From Voacanga thouarsii (Eukaryota; Streptophyta; Magnoliopsida; Gentianales; Apocynaceae): DNA of 64,000 nucleotides. The notes under the pieces were generated by a model. That model worked only from the letters and a program-made list of their open reading frames with translations, was not told the DNA's origin and ran no database searches. Made by a program: the position numbers and the translations under genes. This document shows, one piece after another, positions 45,037 through 56,952 of the stretch (position 1 is the first letter of the stretch; every line of letters starts with the position of its first letter). The stretch covers positions 4,969,501-5,033,500 of the forward strand of contig JANUWF010001176.1 of assembly GCA_026120185.1 (NCBI GenBank), given 5' to 3'.

Positions 45037-48000
45037 ATTAAAACCCCACCTAAATCGACCCTAGAGTAAGAGGGATGGGGTGCATATTATATCATCTTGC
45101 ATAAAATATATTCCTAGAATGATTTTGTGTGCCTTAGAATTGTAGTATATGGGTTATATGATTTATCTATACTTGTTGAGTAGTAAGAGTAAAAAGGTAA
45201 TTTTGATTGAGGTTGAAATAGGAAGATGGCTTGAGGCTTAGGTAAGTAGAGAATTTGATTAGGAAAATAAGAACAAGAGATAGTGTGGTTAAGTGGTTAG
45301 AGCTTTGTGATTTAATCTCTAAGGTCTTAAGTTCAAATCCCATCACCTAAATTTTATTCATAATTATATTAATCAATGTTTGAATTTTCCTTTTTTTTTA
45401 CATTCCTTAAATCTAGGAATGTTGTCTTAGGGAAGACACATTGGTAATGTCCTAATCATGTGATCTTATCCTAAAAAGAATTCTAGAAGAATTTTTGTTT
45501 CAATTATTCATGCAAGCTTTGTCCTAACCTATTCAAATTTAAACTACTCTTATTTCTATAATTCATTTCAATATTCATAAAAAGTCTTGGATAATTCCTT
45601 GCTTGAAGTTTAAAAAATTCCAACTCTTGGGGGATAGGAGGATGACCGAAATTGTGGAGGATAAATAGGAAGAGATTTTCAATTAAATCACCATAGCTAT
45701 TCTTCCAAGAACTTCACTGTGTTCTTGTTCTTGTTCTGGTTAAAATCTGAAAAAATTTTCAAAAATTCTGCATGGCTGGTTTTCAAAATTTGCAGCAACC
45801 TTTCCCTACCTAATTCTTGCAAAGAACCAACCATCTTGTGTAAAATGAAAGCTTAAAACACCTTGGAATTTCACAGGTTGTACGAGCTACACCAAACTAG
45901 AAATTTTTCCAACAAACAATCAAGTTTTGAACATGAATATTGGGCCATTCAATTGTGCTCAAGAACACCTGATACTTTCCTCTTTCTTCTCCAAGATGGT
46001 GGCTAGAAAACTACCATTAATGGACCTTCAAACACCCCTAAATCCCAGCTGCAAATCTATTTCAAAGAAGTCCAAAAATTCTGCTGAAAATCATTTTCAA
46101 TCCTAAGAGTTCTTTAGCTTAATTCCAGAATTTTTTTTTCCAGCTTTGCCTATCAAAGGCAAGAACCAATTTCTTCATCAAACTCCTTCATATTTTTGGC
46201 CATGTTATAGCCATGGACAGAACACCTTGGCTTCTTCATCTACCTTGGTCATTAGGACTCCATTAACACACCTCAAAACACTAATATCTTTACTCTATTC
46301 AAAACTTTTCAAAAATGAAAATTAAATTCCAGATTTTTCTTCCATTAAACACTCATCTTGCTAAAGGATTAAACTAGAAATTTCTCTGCTATTTCACAGC
46401 CATTTTTACCAAGCAAAAAGCTGAACAAATCTTCATTCCATGATGAAATCATAACTAGTTTAGCCATTCACCATTGAAGGACAAGAAACCTTCAAGAAAC
46501 AAACACCATTGCCCAATCCTCTACCTCGAACATCTCCACATTTCTCTTAATTTGAAATTTGAAAAAGCTGAAACTCTCTCTCTTTTTATTAGATAACTAA
46601 AATCCTTTCCCCAATCTAGGCCATTCGACCATCATTCACAAGACATACACGAAACACACTCTCTCAATTTCCTCCCAAAAACACCAAGAACACATATTAA
46701 GCTTCTTCAACCTTCAATCACCTTTATTCATCCCAAATCACTCCAAGAGCCTTGAAACCAACTAGGATTCGATCCATACTCACTCACAGGCCACTCCATA
46801 ACACCAAAAACACCAAAATTGATCTTTCACTTGGATTAAACACACTTTTTCAGTCAAGAACAAGAAGAACATCAGGAAGGTAAATTTAAACATCTCGGAC
46901 CTTCTTCATCTCATCATCACCATTTCATTATCATTCTAATCGCACTCCCTCACTTTCTCTCTCCTTCTGTCTCTCTCTTTGTCTCTCTTGGTTAAACTAA
47001 TGGTGGCCATTCTTGGACAAACTTCAACTAAGGAAGAACTCTCAAACACTCAAGTATCTTAATTGAATAAGGTGATATCTTCAACTAACAATCATCAAAA
47101 CAAGTATTTCTTTCTTAATCTTTCTCAAAGTCAAAGCTCTTACATGATGGATTTGATAGGTTGATTGAATAATGTGTGGTTGGAGATATGTATGTGGGTG
47201 AATGGAATAGATTTAAGACATGAAACTTTGAATGAATGTTGTGACTTATGAAGTATGGATTATGCTTTAAGACCACTGTATATTCATTATGATTAAGAGC
47301 TTTATCGATGTGTGATGTATGATAGACATTAAACCACCATTGTTGATTATGCCTTCATGATGTTATTTTTTCAATAAATCCATAAATAATATCTTGGCTA
47401 GTAGAACATCACCCCTGTTGTGATATATGTTAATATAAGCCTATTTTTGGATAAATCGACATGTTATTGGTTGGATCCATATGTGAATGAATATGTATAT
47501 AGATTTTCTCTAGTATTTCACTGTGGTTATTAAAAATTATTGTAAGAACTACTTTTATTATTTTTAGTATTATTATTATTATTATTTTATTTAATTGACT
47601 AACTTCGGTGAACACAATTATTTTTTAAACTAATAATTATTTAAAATATTGGTATTTTATTAGATAAGTAAATAGAATATATTTATTAAACATTATTAAA
47701 TAATAGTAATAATATATTGAAATTAATTAATATCAAATGTCTTTTATATTCATATTATTATTAGTTAGCCTTACTAAAACTCTTATTTACACTCATAAAT
47801 ATTATTTGTATGAGAAAATTTTATTTCTTATTAATTTTATTTGTTATATATTAATTATTATTAAAATTGTTTATAATCTATTATTGATATTACTTATTAT
47901 TTGTAATATTATTATTTTATATTTATTACTAATATTATTTAGGATTGATTATTAATAGTTCTCATTATTTATTACTAATTTTATTTACTAGTATTACTCA

Positions 48001-49389
48001 TTATTTATTATTTTTTAGTAAATAGTTAATATTATAATTTATTATTTATAACACCTATTAATTTTAATTTATCAAATTCATCTTATTCTATAAAATACTT
48101 TATCAATTAATGTTAAAGCTTAAAGCATTATTGTTATAACTAGATGTTGTTGTATCTAGTTGAGCTTAAGCATATTAGGCTAGGAATTATTTATTTAAAA
48201 CAAGTATTGTCTGGATGTTGAGACTTATATCCTGTATTTACCCCAGGCGGGGTTAGGTTACCTTGAATTATCTTGGGAGGCTATTGCACCCATGAAAAAG
48301 CAAAGGATCAGGTAAGTTTATGCATAAAGTTGTTTGAATATCAAAGTTATCTTGGCAAGTCAAACATAACGTATACGAGAAATTGTGCTATGAATGCAAT
48401 TATGGACAATTTTCCTTTTCTTTTCCAATCAATCAAAAAATTTCCAATTGAATAAGCAATTTTATACAAAATGTTAAACCTTTTTAAAAGCTAACTTTGA
48501 TAAGAATTTTGAAAACCATAATTGCTATTTAAAAAAAAAAAAAACACACACACACACATTGCATGTTTCTTCTTTTTCCAAAAGGGACAAATACAGTGTT
48601 AAGTACTCAATAAGGGTAAACCACTAAGACTAATCTTTGAAGAGTTAGGGTAAGTCTCTCAAGAGGTGACCACCTCTGAGAGATGAGTCCTTCTCAGATA
48701 GGATGCCAATCCTATAGGTCGTACTGGTCCGAGCTAGCAAGTACAGTTAAGTGGATTGTGTATTTCTGGAATAGACAACCGATAAGTTTGGGTGTAGAGA
48801 TGGAGGAGTATCTTACCCGATAGGTTGTACACCTACCTTGTGTCAGTATGCACAAAGTGTGGCATCCTAAACGTTCTTTTGTCATGGTGCACAAAGTGTG
48901 GTGCCATAGCTATTTCTTTTGAGTAGTTGCTTTTATTTTATACATATATGCGTTTGAAAAGAAAACACCACTCCTCATTTGTGGAATTTATTTGAGACTT
49001 GACAACACTTACTTTTATGAAGATTTCTCAACTTGCATAAATGAACTGTTTTACCTAAAGCACTCAAAGGACACACGAGTTTACTGATATTTTTGTCTCA
49101 CCACATTTTTATACCATACTTTCATGTCGATCTTGCTGTGAAGGTTATTGATTAAAGATTACCTTTGTTTTGATGACTTATTTCTTTTCCTATATATTTC
49201 ATTTTGAGAGACTCTAGCAAACATTTATTTATTTTGGGACTTGTTCATTGATTGCTTAGGTTGTTATAAGTTTAATTTTGAATTGTTTCCTTCCTTTCTT
49301 TCATGAGTCCTAGTTATAAAGGCCCATTGTCTTAAGGACGGGGTGACATCCCTAGCCCTAATAGGGTATGTAGGTAGTGGAGTGTTACA
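45037..49389 (+). repeat. G2 3' LTR
   Basis: This 4353-base LTR is uninterrupted and serves as reference for the insertion in the 5' copy. Its first two bases read AT instead of TG. It ends GTTACA. The two LTRs differ at many scattered positions, so the insertion is not recent. Confidence 0.9.
45281..45352 (+). other. tRNA-like module in G2 3' LTR
   Basis: TGGTTAAGTGG (A-box-like) is followed 42 bases later by AAGTTCAAATCCC (B-box-like), then CATCACC. This is the best preserved of the three copies. Confidence 0.5.
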
Positions 49390-50310
49390 TGTTTCCTTTT
49401 GAACCAACTAAGATGAACGTTTTTCAAGACTATTATTTTGAAAAAATTGACAAAGAAAAATATTTTTTAATTAAAAAGTTTATTAACTTGGAACAAAATT
49501 AATCCTCATTTATTCTCTCAAAGGTTTTTGTATCCTTGATATAGACAATATTTGGATTTAGATATTTTGTGAAAGTTATTGGAAAACTAATTTTAATTAT
49601 TTTTATTGAAAACATTTTTTTCAGAAATTGGAGACCATAGTCTCAAGAAAGTTTTTAATGGAAAAATTTTGAAATAATTATGTTTTGACTTAAATATCAA
49701 GTGGTATCAACTTAACATAGAGATTTTATAGGTTTAGATATTTTTTATATTGATATTTTTCCTAGAAAACCTTTATCTAAAAGACTAAGTGAGAGGGGGG
49801 GGATTCAAACGACCCTACGACTTCTATCACGGTCCTTATTAGAGATCATAGGTCTCTACGTGTTACCGTAGAAGTGAACCCGTATAGGATGGAGATTCTA
49901 CAAGGATTTAGAGCTAATGGATGGAATAATTGATACCCGAGATACGTGCTATGGTCGGTCAAACTACATTGGAGGTTGTAGTGCAAGGACTATCCATAGG
50001 AAATGAGAAAAATAGCCATTCCATCGATGAAGTTATGTTGCAGAGCATTACCTAGAAAGGTAGTCGATTAAATGCTGGTCAACACATTTCGCTTAGAAAA
50101 CTTTTAATCTTCCCAAGAAGTTATGCTAGTTTTTCTAAGAACTAAAATTTTTTATATTATAAATTTTTTTTATAATTTTTTATATGCTAGTTTTTTTATA
50201 TTATATTATGAGTTTTTAATTTGAGGAAAAAGTGTACAAATTATTTGTTTATTTCACAAATTGTGAATTTTATTTTTTGAATTTTTGAAATGGTTACTGG
50301 TGGTTTTTTT
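49390..50310 (+). other. Copia B leader, third part
   Basis: Noncoding sequence continues the leader after G2. It aligns with the minus strand of 9840-8905 in copia A, for example GAACCCGTATAGGATGGAGAT near 49877. Confidence 0.65.
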
Positions 50311-51075
50311 TAATCCTTAGTCTTTATTCTCCAAGAGAAGAAGCTATTTGGTCCAAATTATATGGACTAAAAAGGAATTTAGACATAATTTTCACTACGG
50401 AAGAATATAAGTATGGCATATACGATCCTCATCCTGTAATTGGGGAGAGTTCCATTGAGGAAGGGCGTGAAGCAGAAAATGCATGGAAGAAGGTTGATAA
50501 GATAGCTCATTGCTACATGTTAGCCTGCATATCAAATATGCTCCAAACATGAGCACATGGCCACTACTTATGACATTATCACATTATTGGCCACTATGTT
50601 TGCTAGCAAAAGCTGACTGATGGGGTAGGAAGCTCTTAGGGCTATCATTAACACTAGGATGGCTTAGGAAGCATCAATTAGGGAACACATGCTCAAGATT
50701 ACTAATCAGAAGTCTTAGGGCCCACTATTGACCTCGAGAACCAGATATACATGGTTCTAGAGACTTTACTGGACTTATTCTCATAGTTCAAGTTGAATTA
50801 CAATACGAATAAGTTAGAGATAACTCTAACGTAACTAATGAAGGAGCTCCAAGTGGAAGAGAATGTTATGAGGCTACAGTCTAAAGCCTTAGTTGCTAAG
50901 GCATCTTCTTTGTAGAATAGGCTCAAGCCCAAAAGATTTAGAAAAAAAAGAAAAAAGAAAATTTAGCAGCCTAGCCTATATCGTAGCCCAAAAAATAAGC
51001 CCAAGAGAAAATACTTCAAATGTGGAAAAAGAGAAACTGGAAAAAAGACTCTCCATATCTTTTTGCTAAAATGAA
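50311..51075 (+). pseudogene. gag: Copia B gag, degraded
   Basis: Landmarks are ILQEKKLFGPNYMD followed by KGI and DIIFTTEEYK, then EGREAENAWKKVDKIAHCYM and LKELQVEENVMRL-like segments in shifting frames. A zinc knuckle remnant near 51014-51050 reads KYFKCGKRETGKK, so the spacing and His of the CCHC motif are lost. Many stops prevent function. Family placement within copia was not attempted. Confidence 0.75.
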
Positions 51076-51089
51076 TTCCACAAGTATTA

Positions 51090-52515
51090 TTTTATATCTT
51101 GAGTTAATAACAATAGTTAGATCACCATCCACTTGGATTGTTGATTCTAGAGCCAATGACCATATCTGTAATTCCTTGTAGGGGTTTAGAAGGATAATGA
51201 GATTCGAGAAAGGCGAGTAGTGTCATCACATGGGAAATGGAGCACAAGTATGGGTTTGAGTAGTAAGAGATCTAGAACTTAGTTTTGATTGTAATAAAAC
51301 AATTTTATCAATGGCTTATATTAATAGCATCAAAGGTTAAGTTACATTAACTTAGGATTCAGAGATTAACTAATGATTGGTCTTTAAACTCATTGAGAAT
51401 GGAAAGTTGGCCTTAATATGAATCATGCCTTATGGACAAGATGAAAAAAATATCTTTTACTCAAAAGATAGATAGAGCCAAGGAAATATTGAGTTTAGTT
51501 TACACTAAAATATATGGTCCTTTATCCATACTAGCAAGGGGATGTTTTGAAGATTATTGTACAAGGTATAGTTATGGAGATATGCTACCCATGTACTAAT
51601 TAAGGAAGATAAATTAGAACTAAGATCAGAATTATATTATTTTGTTGGGTATCCAAAAGGAATAAATGGTGGTTATTGCTATCATCCAAGAGAGTAGAAG
51701 GTACTAGTAAGTACCAATGCTAGATATTTAGAGGATGTATAAAGTGCGTTCACTAAAGGTATAAGTAAAATAGAACTCATAGAGAAGTTGTCCTCTAAGT
51801 CAACTTCAAGCAACCCAATTGTGGAACAAGAAGAGGCACAATCTGAGAATCCTGTGCTAAAGGAGCCTCGTCATAGTGAGAGGGTATCTAGGGTTCCAAA
51901 TAGGTGTACTGGATAGGTTTTTGACCTAGTTTCTGACCACTAGGAATAGGATCCCATTAGATACGAGAATGCTATTACTTATAATGATGCAGGCATATGT
52001 CATGAAGAAATAAAAGGTGAGATTGAGTCAATGTACTCAATTAGGTTTGGAATCTTGTAGCTTCACCTGAAGAGATAAAACCTATTATGTATAAGTGGGT
52101 ATACAAGAGAAGGAAATGAGCAGATGGGAAGATAAAAACCTTTAAAGTTAGGCTAGTGGAAAAGAGTTACATTAGAAAAAGGGCATTGACTGTGAAAAAA
52201 CCTTTTCCCCAGTAGCTATGCTTAAGTCCATCCTATTCTCTTTTCCATCACATATCATTATTACTACGAGACATGGCAAATAGATGTCAAGATGACATTT
52301 CATCATGGGCATCTTAGTGAAGACATCCATATGTCCCAGTCGGACTCTTTTGTTACTAAAGGCCAAGAACACGTGATTTGCAAGCTTAAAAAGTCCATTT
52401 ATAGACTTAAATAGACATCAAGAGCATGGAACATTTATTTTGATGAGACCATAAAACTTATAGATTTATTCAAAATGAGGATGAAATATGCATATGCAGG
52501 AAACTAGAATACTTG
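51090..52515 (+). pseudogene. pol: Copia B protease, integrase and RT fragments
   Basis: A protease block reads STWIVDSRANDHIC near 51132-51173. The active site is DSR where copia proteases have DSG. Integrase traces follow (DRAKEILSLVYTKIYGPLS near 51470, then YYFVGYPKGINGGYCYHP near 51637). RT traces are ADGKIKTFKVRLV near 52117, SEDIHMSQSDSFVTKGQ near 52315 and TSRAWNIYFDETIK near 52417. The RT YVDD motif and RNase H are absent, because the coding sequence passes directly into LTR sequence around 52516. Confidence 0.8.
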
Positions 52516-53857
52516 AATATGGTTTCTCTTATACAAGAGAACTTCTATGCTTCTATTGGAGATATCATCCCTTGTGACTATTTGAATGGTCTATAAATCT
52601 AGGGCTTTGGGAAAGATGATTTGGATGTTTGCTTAAGAGTAGCTCCGAGCTAAAGAGAAAACATTCTAGGAATATGTAGACCATTGGACTAGAAGTCTAA
52701 GAATGGTAGATGTCATTTAGAAATGTGTTAGTACATTATTTTCTCTTCTAAATGAACGGCATTATGTAGAGAGGTATTTTAGTTATAATACATGTTAGTT
52801 AGAGGTATTGCTATACACGACATTATTCTTGGAGTCAATATTTCCTTTTTGTGATAATAAGAAATATTTAAAATATAAAATACAACTATTTTTATAACAT
52901 AGGTATTTTGGTTATTTTACAACCTAGGATAGTGTTTCTTTTGGTCCTTAGAATAACCTATAAGTCCTAATTAATTTTTAATTAAGGATGTAGTATCAAA
53001 TTGAGAGGGTTTTATTTTATTCAGTAGTCTAATTTGTTTTTAGGCTAGAATAAAATAAAAGGCCTAAAGAGAGAATAAATAAATTATCTAGTTTAGTGGG
53101 TTAATTAATTATTTAGGGTTTGAGATTAGATTGAATAATTAGGATTAGCTTGGTTTAGACTAGAAAAAGACTTGAGGAATTATTTTGGTCTATTTGGATT
53201 AATTATTTATTTATTAATAGGCTTTAATTAGTCCAATATTAAATAAATAATTCAAGGCTTGATTTAATAGCCTAGACCAGGAGACATAGGATTATGCCCA
53301 AGCCTAGTTGGGCTAGAGCTTATCCTAATGACCAATAGAGACTTACGCATGATTTTGGATACCCGGATATTTACGTGATTTTTGGCAAGGTCTCTAGGGT
53401 TTGATATCCTAATAGGGTTTTGGCCGCTGTGCTGATTAGACTCTCTTGATTATGCCTAAAAAAAAAAAATCACTCTCTCTATTCATTTTTCTCTTGTCTT
53501 CTCTCAGAAGAAGAAGAGTAGAGAAAAATACTACTCTTAATTCTGCTTATTTGATAGAAGTTGATCAAGAGAGATTGAGACCAATCCTTCCTCCTTTAAG
53601 CTTTTACTGCCTAGTATTAGGCAGTGGTAATATTCTATTGAGAGATATTATGTTGAAAAAAAAATTAGGAGATTTGCATAATTCTCACCATAAAGAGAAA
53701 AGCAAGCACATGTGACTCAATCAAGCACATCCATATAACCAAGCAGTCTAAATTTGCTCCAAAACGAAGTGGTATAACAAATTTTAAAACTTTTACTATT
53801 TTGTTTCCTGGTTGCTTTTGTGTTTATGATGTTTGTTTACCCTAATCCACACTTTCT
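52516..53857 (+). repeat. Copia B 3' LTR, 5'-truncated
   Basis: It aligns with the 5' LTR from about 25463 onward, so the first 550 or so bases are missing together with the end of pol. It ends CACACTTTCT next to element E sequence. The frame 53446-53715 is LTR sequence. Confidence 0.78.
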
Positions 53858-54009
53858 TCCCCAACTTTTGCACATATTCCAAGAAAAACCTTTCCTTGAC
53901 CAATTATCTCAAAAATATCAAATAAGGGAATTGACTAACTATTATACTTAAAACATCACAAAATCACCTCAAATAGCTTGGATAATATACGTATATTTAG
54001 GTTCCATCA
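53858..54009 (-). repeat. E 3' LTR, U3 start piece
   Basis: On the minus strand it begins TGATGGAACCTAAATATACG, aligning with the starts of the 18940 and 60446 LTRs (for example TATTTGAGG). A polypurine-like TTAAGTATGGGAGAATA precedes it. Confidence 0.68.
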
Positions 54010-54143
54010 TATTCTCCCATACTTAAGTTTGTACATGTCCTCAAGCAAATACTTAAGACAAGGTAACAAAACAATTCAATTCTTTGATCAACCTATTCAA
54101 AAGATCTTTAACTCATTCATTAAGTCATAGACAACATAGCAAA
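54010..54143 (-). other. E polypurine tract and adjacent 3' region
   Basis: The minus-strand phrase GAGGACATGTACAAACTTAAG leads into the purine-rich tract beside the LTR, as at 28638-28675. It is interrupted at 54143 by an H-family LTR. Confidence 0.6.
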
Positions 54144-55853
54144 TGTTGGGTATTTCAGGCTTGTATCCTACACGGTGTAGCAGAAGAATAAAATGAGATA
54201 TCATCCTAGGATCTGCATATATGTGGAAAATAAGACATAAAGATAACAAAGGTAACAACTTTTTACCTTCCTATGATCGTCTGAAGAATAAAAAATTTCT
54301 TCTTCAAGTTGAGGCGCGATCTAGCAATCCTTTTGATCCAACTTCACAAGAGTTAAACGTCTAACCACTATTATCACAATGTGTGATTATCTCTAACAGT
54401 AATCCACACAGAGGAATACTCAAGTACCAAAATTTCTTGTGCTAACAGAAAAAGATGGCGGCTAAGGTTCTTTAATAGAACAATCAAGAGAGAGAGAAGC
54501 AAAAGAGAAGGTTTAGGTGGCTGCAACATTTCATGTGAATTTCACTCTAGGGTTTTCATTTATATTATCATAAAATCGAAAATTTTACTGAAAATCTGGA
54601 ATTCTAAAACAATTGGAGTTCCCTAATTGTAATTAGAAATATCAAGTTCTCACAATTATAATTTGGACCACAAATTATAACTAATTATAATTTGTCCACA
54701 ACAACTTCCTCTCTCTCGCAATTAACCCCACTATGTTATCAAATTACATCTTGAGTATATAATCCTCTATTATGTGTGACCTATTAGGTTTCCCGGTCAT
54801 TTGGTTGCGAACATGAATTAATCCAAACGTCTTTGAGATTAATAATCCATAATTAATTATAATTAATCATATTAATTCTAATCATGATTGGTTTATTAAC
54901 ATCAATTAATAAACCCATATTCCTAGATCCTGAGCGGTATCTAGCAACACATTAGGACCACCCAATAATCCAAGAAGTCAAGTAACTTGACATGAACCCT
55001 TTAATAACAAGCTTCAGTACAATTAACTCCTTTCACTATACAACATCTCATTCGGTTTGGAGTACGGAATTAGTGCTAACTCATTCCAGAATTAATTCTG
55101 GCCCGAATACAATAGTACTTGTACAAAAAACCTAGTACTCTAGATGTGAATTAATTAGAACTATTTCCAATACACAATCGTCTTGTCCAAGGACTTCTCG
55201 AGTAGTAATTCTTACAAGAAGGCATGAAATATTCGCCCCTATTATTAGGAGTGGTGAATCCTTTATTGACCCTCTCAACTACTTTCGTTTACCTCACAAT
55301 GTACCCAATATCCATTCCATAGGCGGCCCTCGATTGAGCTCCGGAGATTGGAATCAAAGTACAATGCTCAGCAAACAAAGTACCTTGGAGATCTCAAGTC
55401 TTAGGATAATTGCACATTTACTATATTGAGATTATATTACTGACACTAAATAGTTATCCATGTAATTATCTCAAAACTAGGTCATCCAATGAACTTGTTC
55501 CATTAACAACAATCCATGCATTAACTTTGAGTATCTCAATATTCACGAATATGAGAATCACCGCCTGATCAAATCAGGAAGTCTAACACATGCTAGTCTT
55601 AATGCATTAATGATGTCCAGTCTTATTAATACTATGACTAAGGACTATTTAAGTACTAACACTATACAGTATAATAAAAATCTCATATCATGATTTCCTT
55701 AACACAGTGTTGTACTAGGGACTTTATCTAACATTTATTTTACCAAAAACTAAACAAAAGATACTGTAAGATAAATAATGCCTTTTATTAAAACAAAATG
55801 TGTCATATACAATGTACAAGTGATTGCCTCTAGGGCACAACACAATATTAACA
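54144..55853 (-). mobile_element. Lone LTR of copia family H, copy 2
   Basis: This is the reverse-orientation counterpart of 10300-12033. On the minus strand it starts TGTTAATATTGTGTTGTGCC and ends AATACCCAACA. Element E sequence continues on both sides. An obvious 5-base duplication is not seen (GCAAA versus TGATC). The frame 55724-55942 lies within its U3. Confidence 0.77.
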
Positions 55854-56950
55854 TGATCAAACTCAAGTATTAGATCAATTATGCGTAAAACTATTGAAGT
55901 AAAGTTACACAAATTTATTCTTATGAAACACCATCCACTCATTCCTTAAGTAAAGAATGAGGTTAACATGATTTATATAAATTAAGACATTCATAGCTGA
56001 AGTAAGTTTTAATTGGCTTTAAACTACTACAGTTCAAGTAGAAAAATAGGGCTTCCTCACAAAATCAGGATTAATAGCCTCAAGAGAGTAAATTTCTCTT
56101 CACTTACCACATTAACCCTTTTAAATGTGCAAAATTTTTCAAGCATTTTTTAACAACATTGGTTTTTCTTCTTTTTGCATTTTGTCTTTCAAAAATTTCA
56201 CACGTTGTTTTTTGCTAGAGGACATGCGTATTTCTGGACTTTTTTCTCCTTTTTTTTTTTTTGTTTTGAAAATGGGTACATACATCCATTTTTTACTCTC
56301 GTTGAAAAGGAAATTTTTCACTCATAATTTTACCTTTCTAGCCCTATTTACTTAAACTCAGAACAATGACTAGTTTAGAATTCACCATCAAAACAAGAAT
56401 TATTTTTGCATTCTAACTTATATTTCATCATGTCAACCACATCAAGATCAAGAAAATGAAGCTTCAAATATTTCTTTATGCATAATCAAGAGTAACTCAA
56501 ATTCTCAAGGCTTAAGCATATCAACATCTAATATAACTGTTAAACCAAGGATTAACTCAATCAAATAAGAAACATATCCCAAAGCAAAAAAAAACCATAA
56601 TATTTCCACTACATCAACTTATTAAACCCAAATTTTCATAATGCAAGCTAAAGTAAGAAAAACTAGCTCAAAAGGAATGTATACTTAGAAAAAAAAATAA
56701 AATAAAATATTCACTCAACTCTTAATGCCTCCCCCATACTTCAACTGGACATTGTCTTTAATTGCCTAAATTAGCACACAATAAAGCACAACTAAAGGAC
56801 TAAGAAAATTAAAGGGAATAGAATAAGAGATGAAAAATACTTTCCAAGTTCTAAGGATTCCATATTAGCTGGACAGTAGATGAATTCCATCATGAGAAAC
56901 AACATGTTCCTAAACAATATTGAGCATTACCTAAAAATAAAATAAAAAAA
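55854..56950 (-). other. E 3' untranslated region
   Basis: AT-rich noncoding sequence parallels 29000-29740 of the non-autonomous element, for example 'atagcctcaagagagtaaatt' near 56073 and 'ctcccccatactt' near 56731. No coding signal is seen. The frames 56125-56355 and 56139-56321 are low-complexity. Confidence 0.6.
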
Positions 56951-56952
56951 AA

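Larger units (their letters stand above)
33306..49389 (+). mobile_element. Ty3 Tekay/Del-type retrotransposon G2, defective
   Basis: It is bounded by LTRs starting TGTAAAACCCCACC and ending GTTACA, with flanks TATTT (33301-33305) and TGTTT (49390-49394), a 5-base duplication with one change. The order is 5' LTR, primer-binding site, acidic leader frame, gag, a pol remnant lacking protease and RT core, polypurine tract, 3' LTR. It is the same family as G1 but more decayed, with many stops. It contains a CACTA-like insertion in the 5' LTR. Confidence 0.9.
24908..53857 (+). mobile_element. Ty1/copia element B, interrupted twice
   Basis: The plus-strand order is 5' LTR (24908-26791), degenerate primer-binding site, leader, [Tat-like non-autonomous element 27139-32804], leader, [Tekay G2 33306-49389], leader, gag, protease, integrase fragment, RT fragment and truncated 3' LTR (52516-53857). 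Copia A provides an uninterrupted comparison and shows that the leader reads through both insertion points. All coding regions carry stops and frameshifts. Confidence 0.8.
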
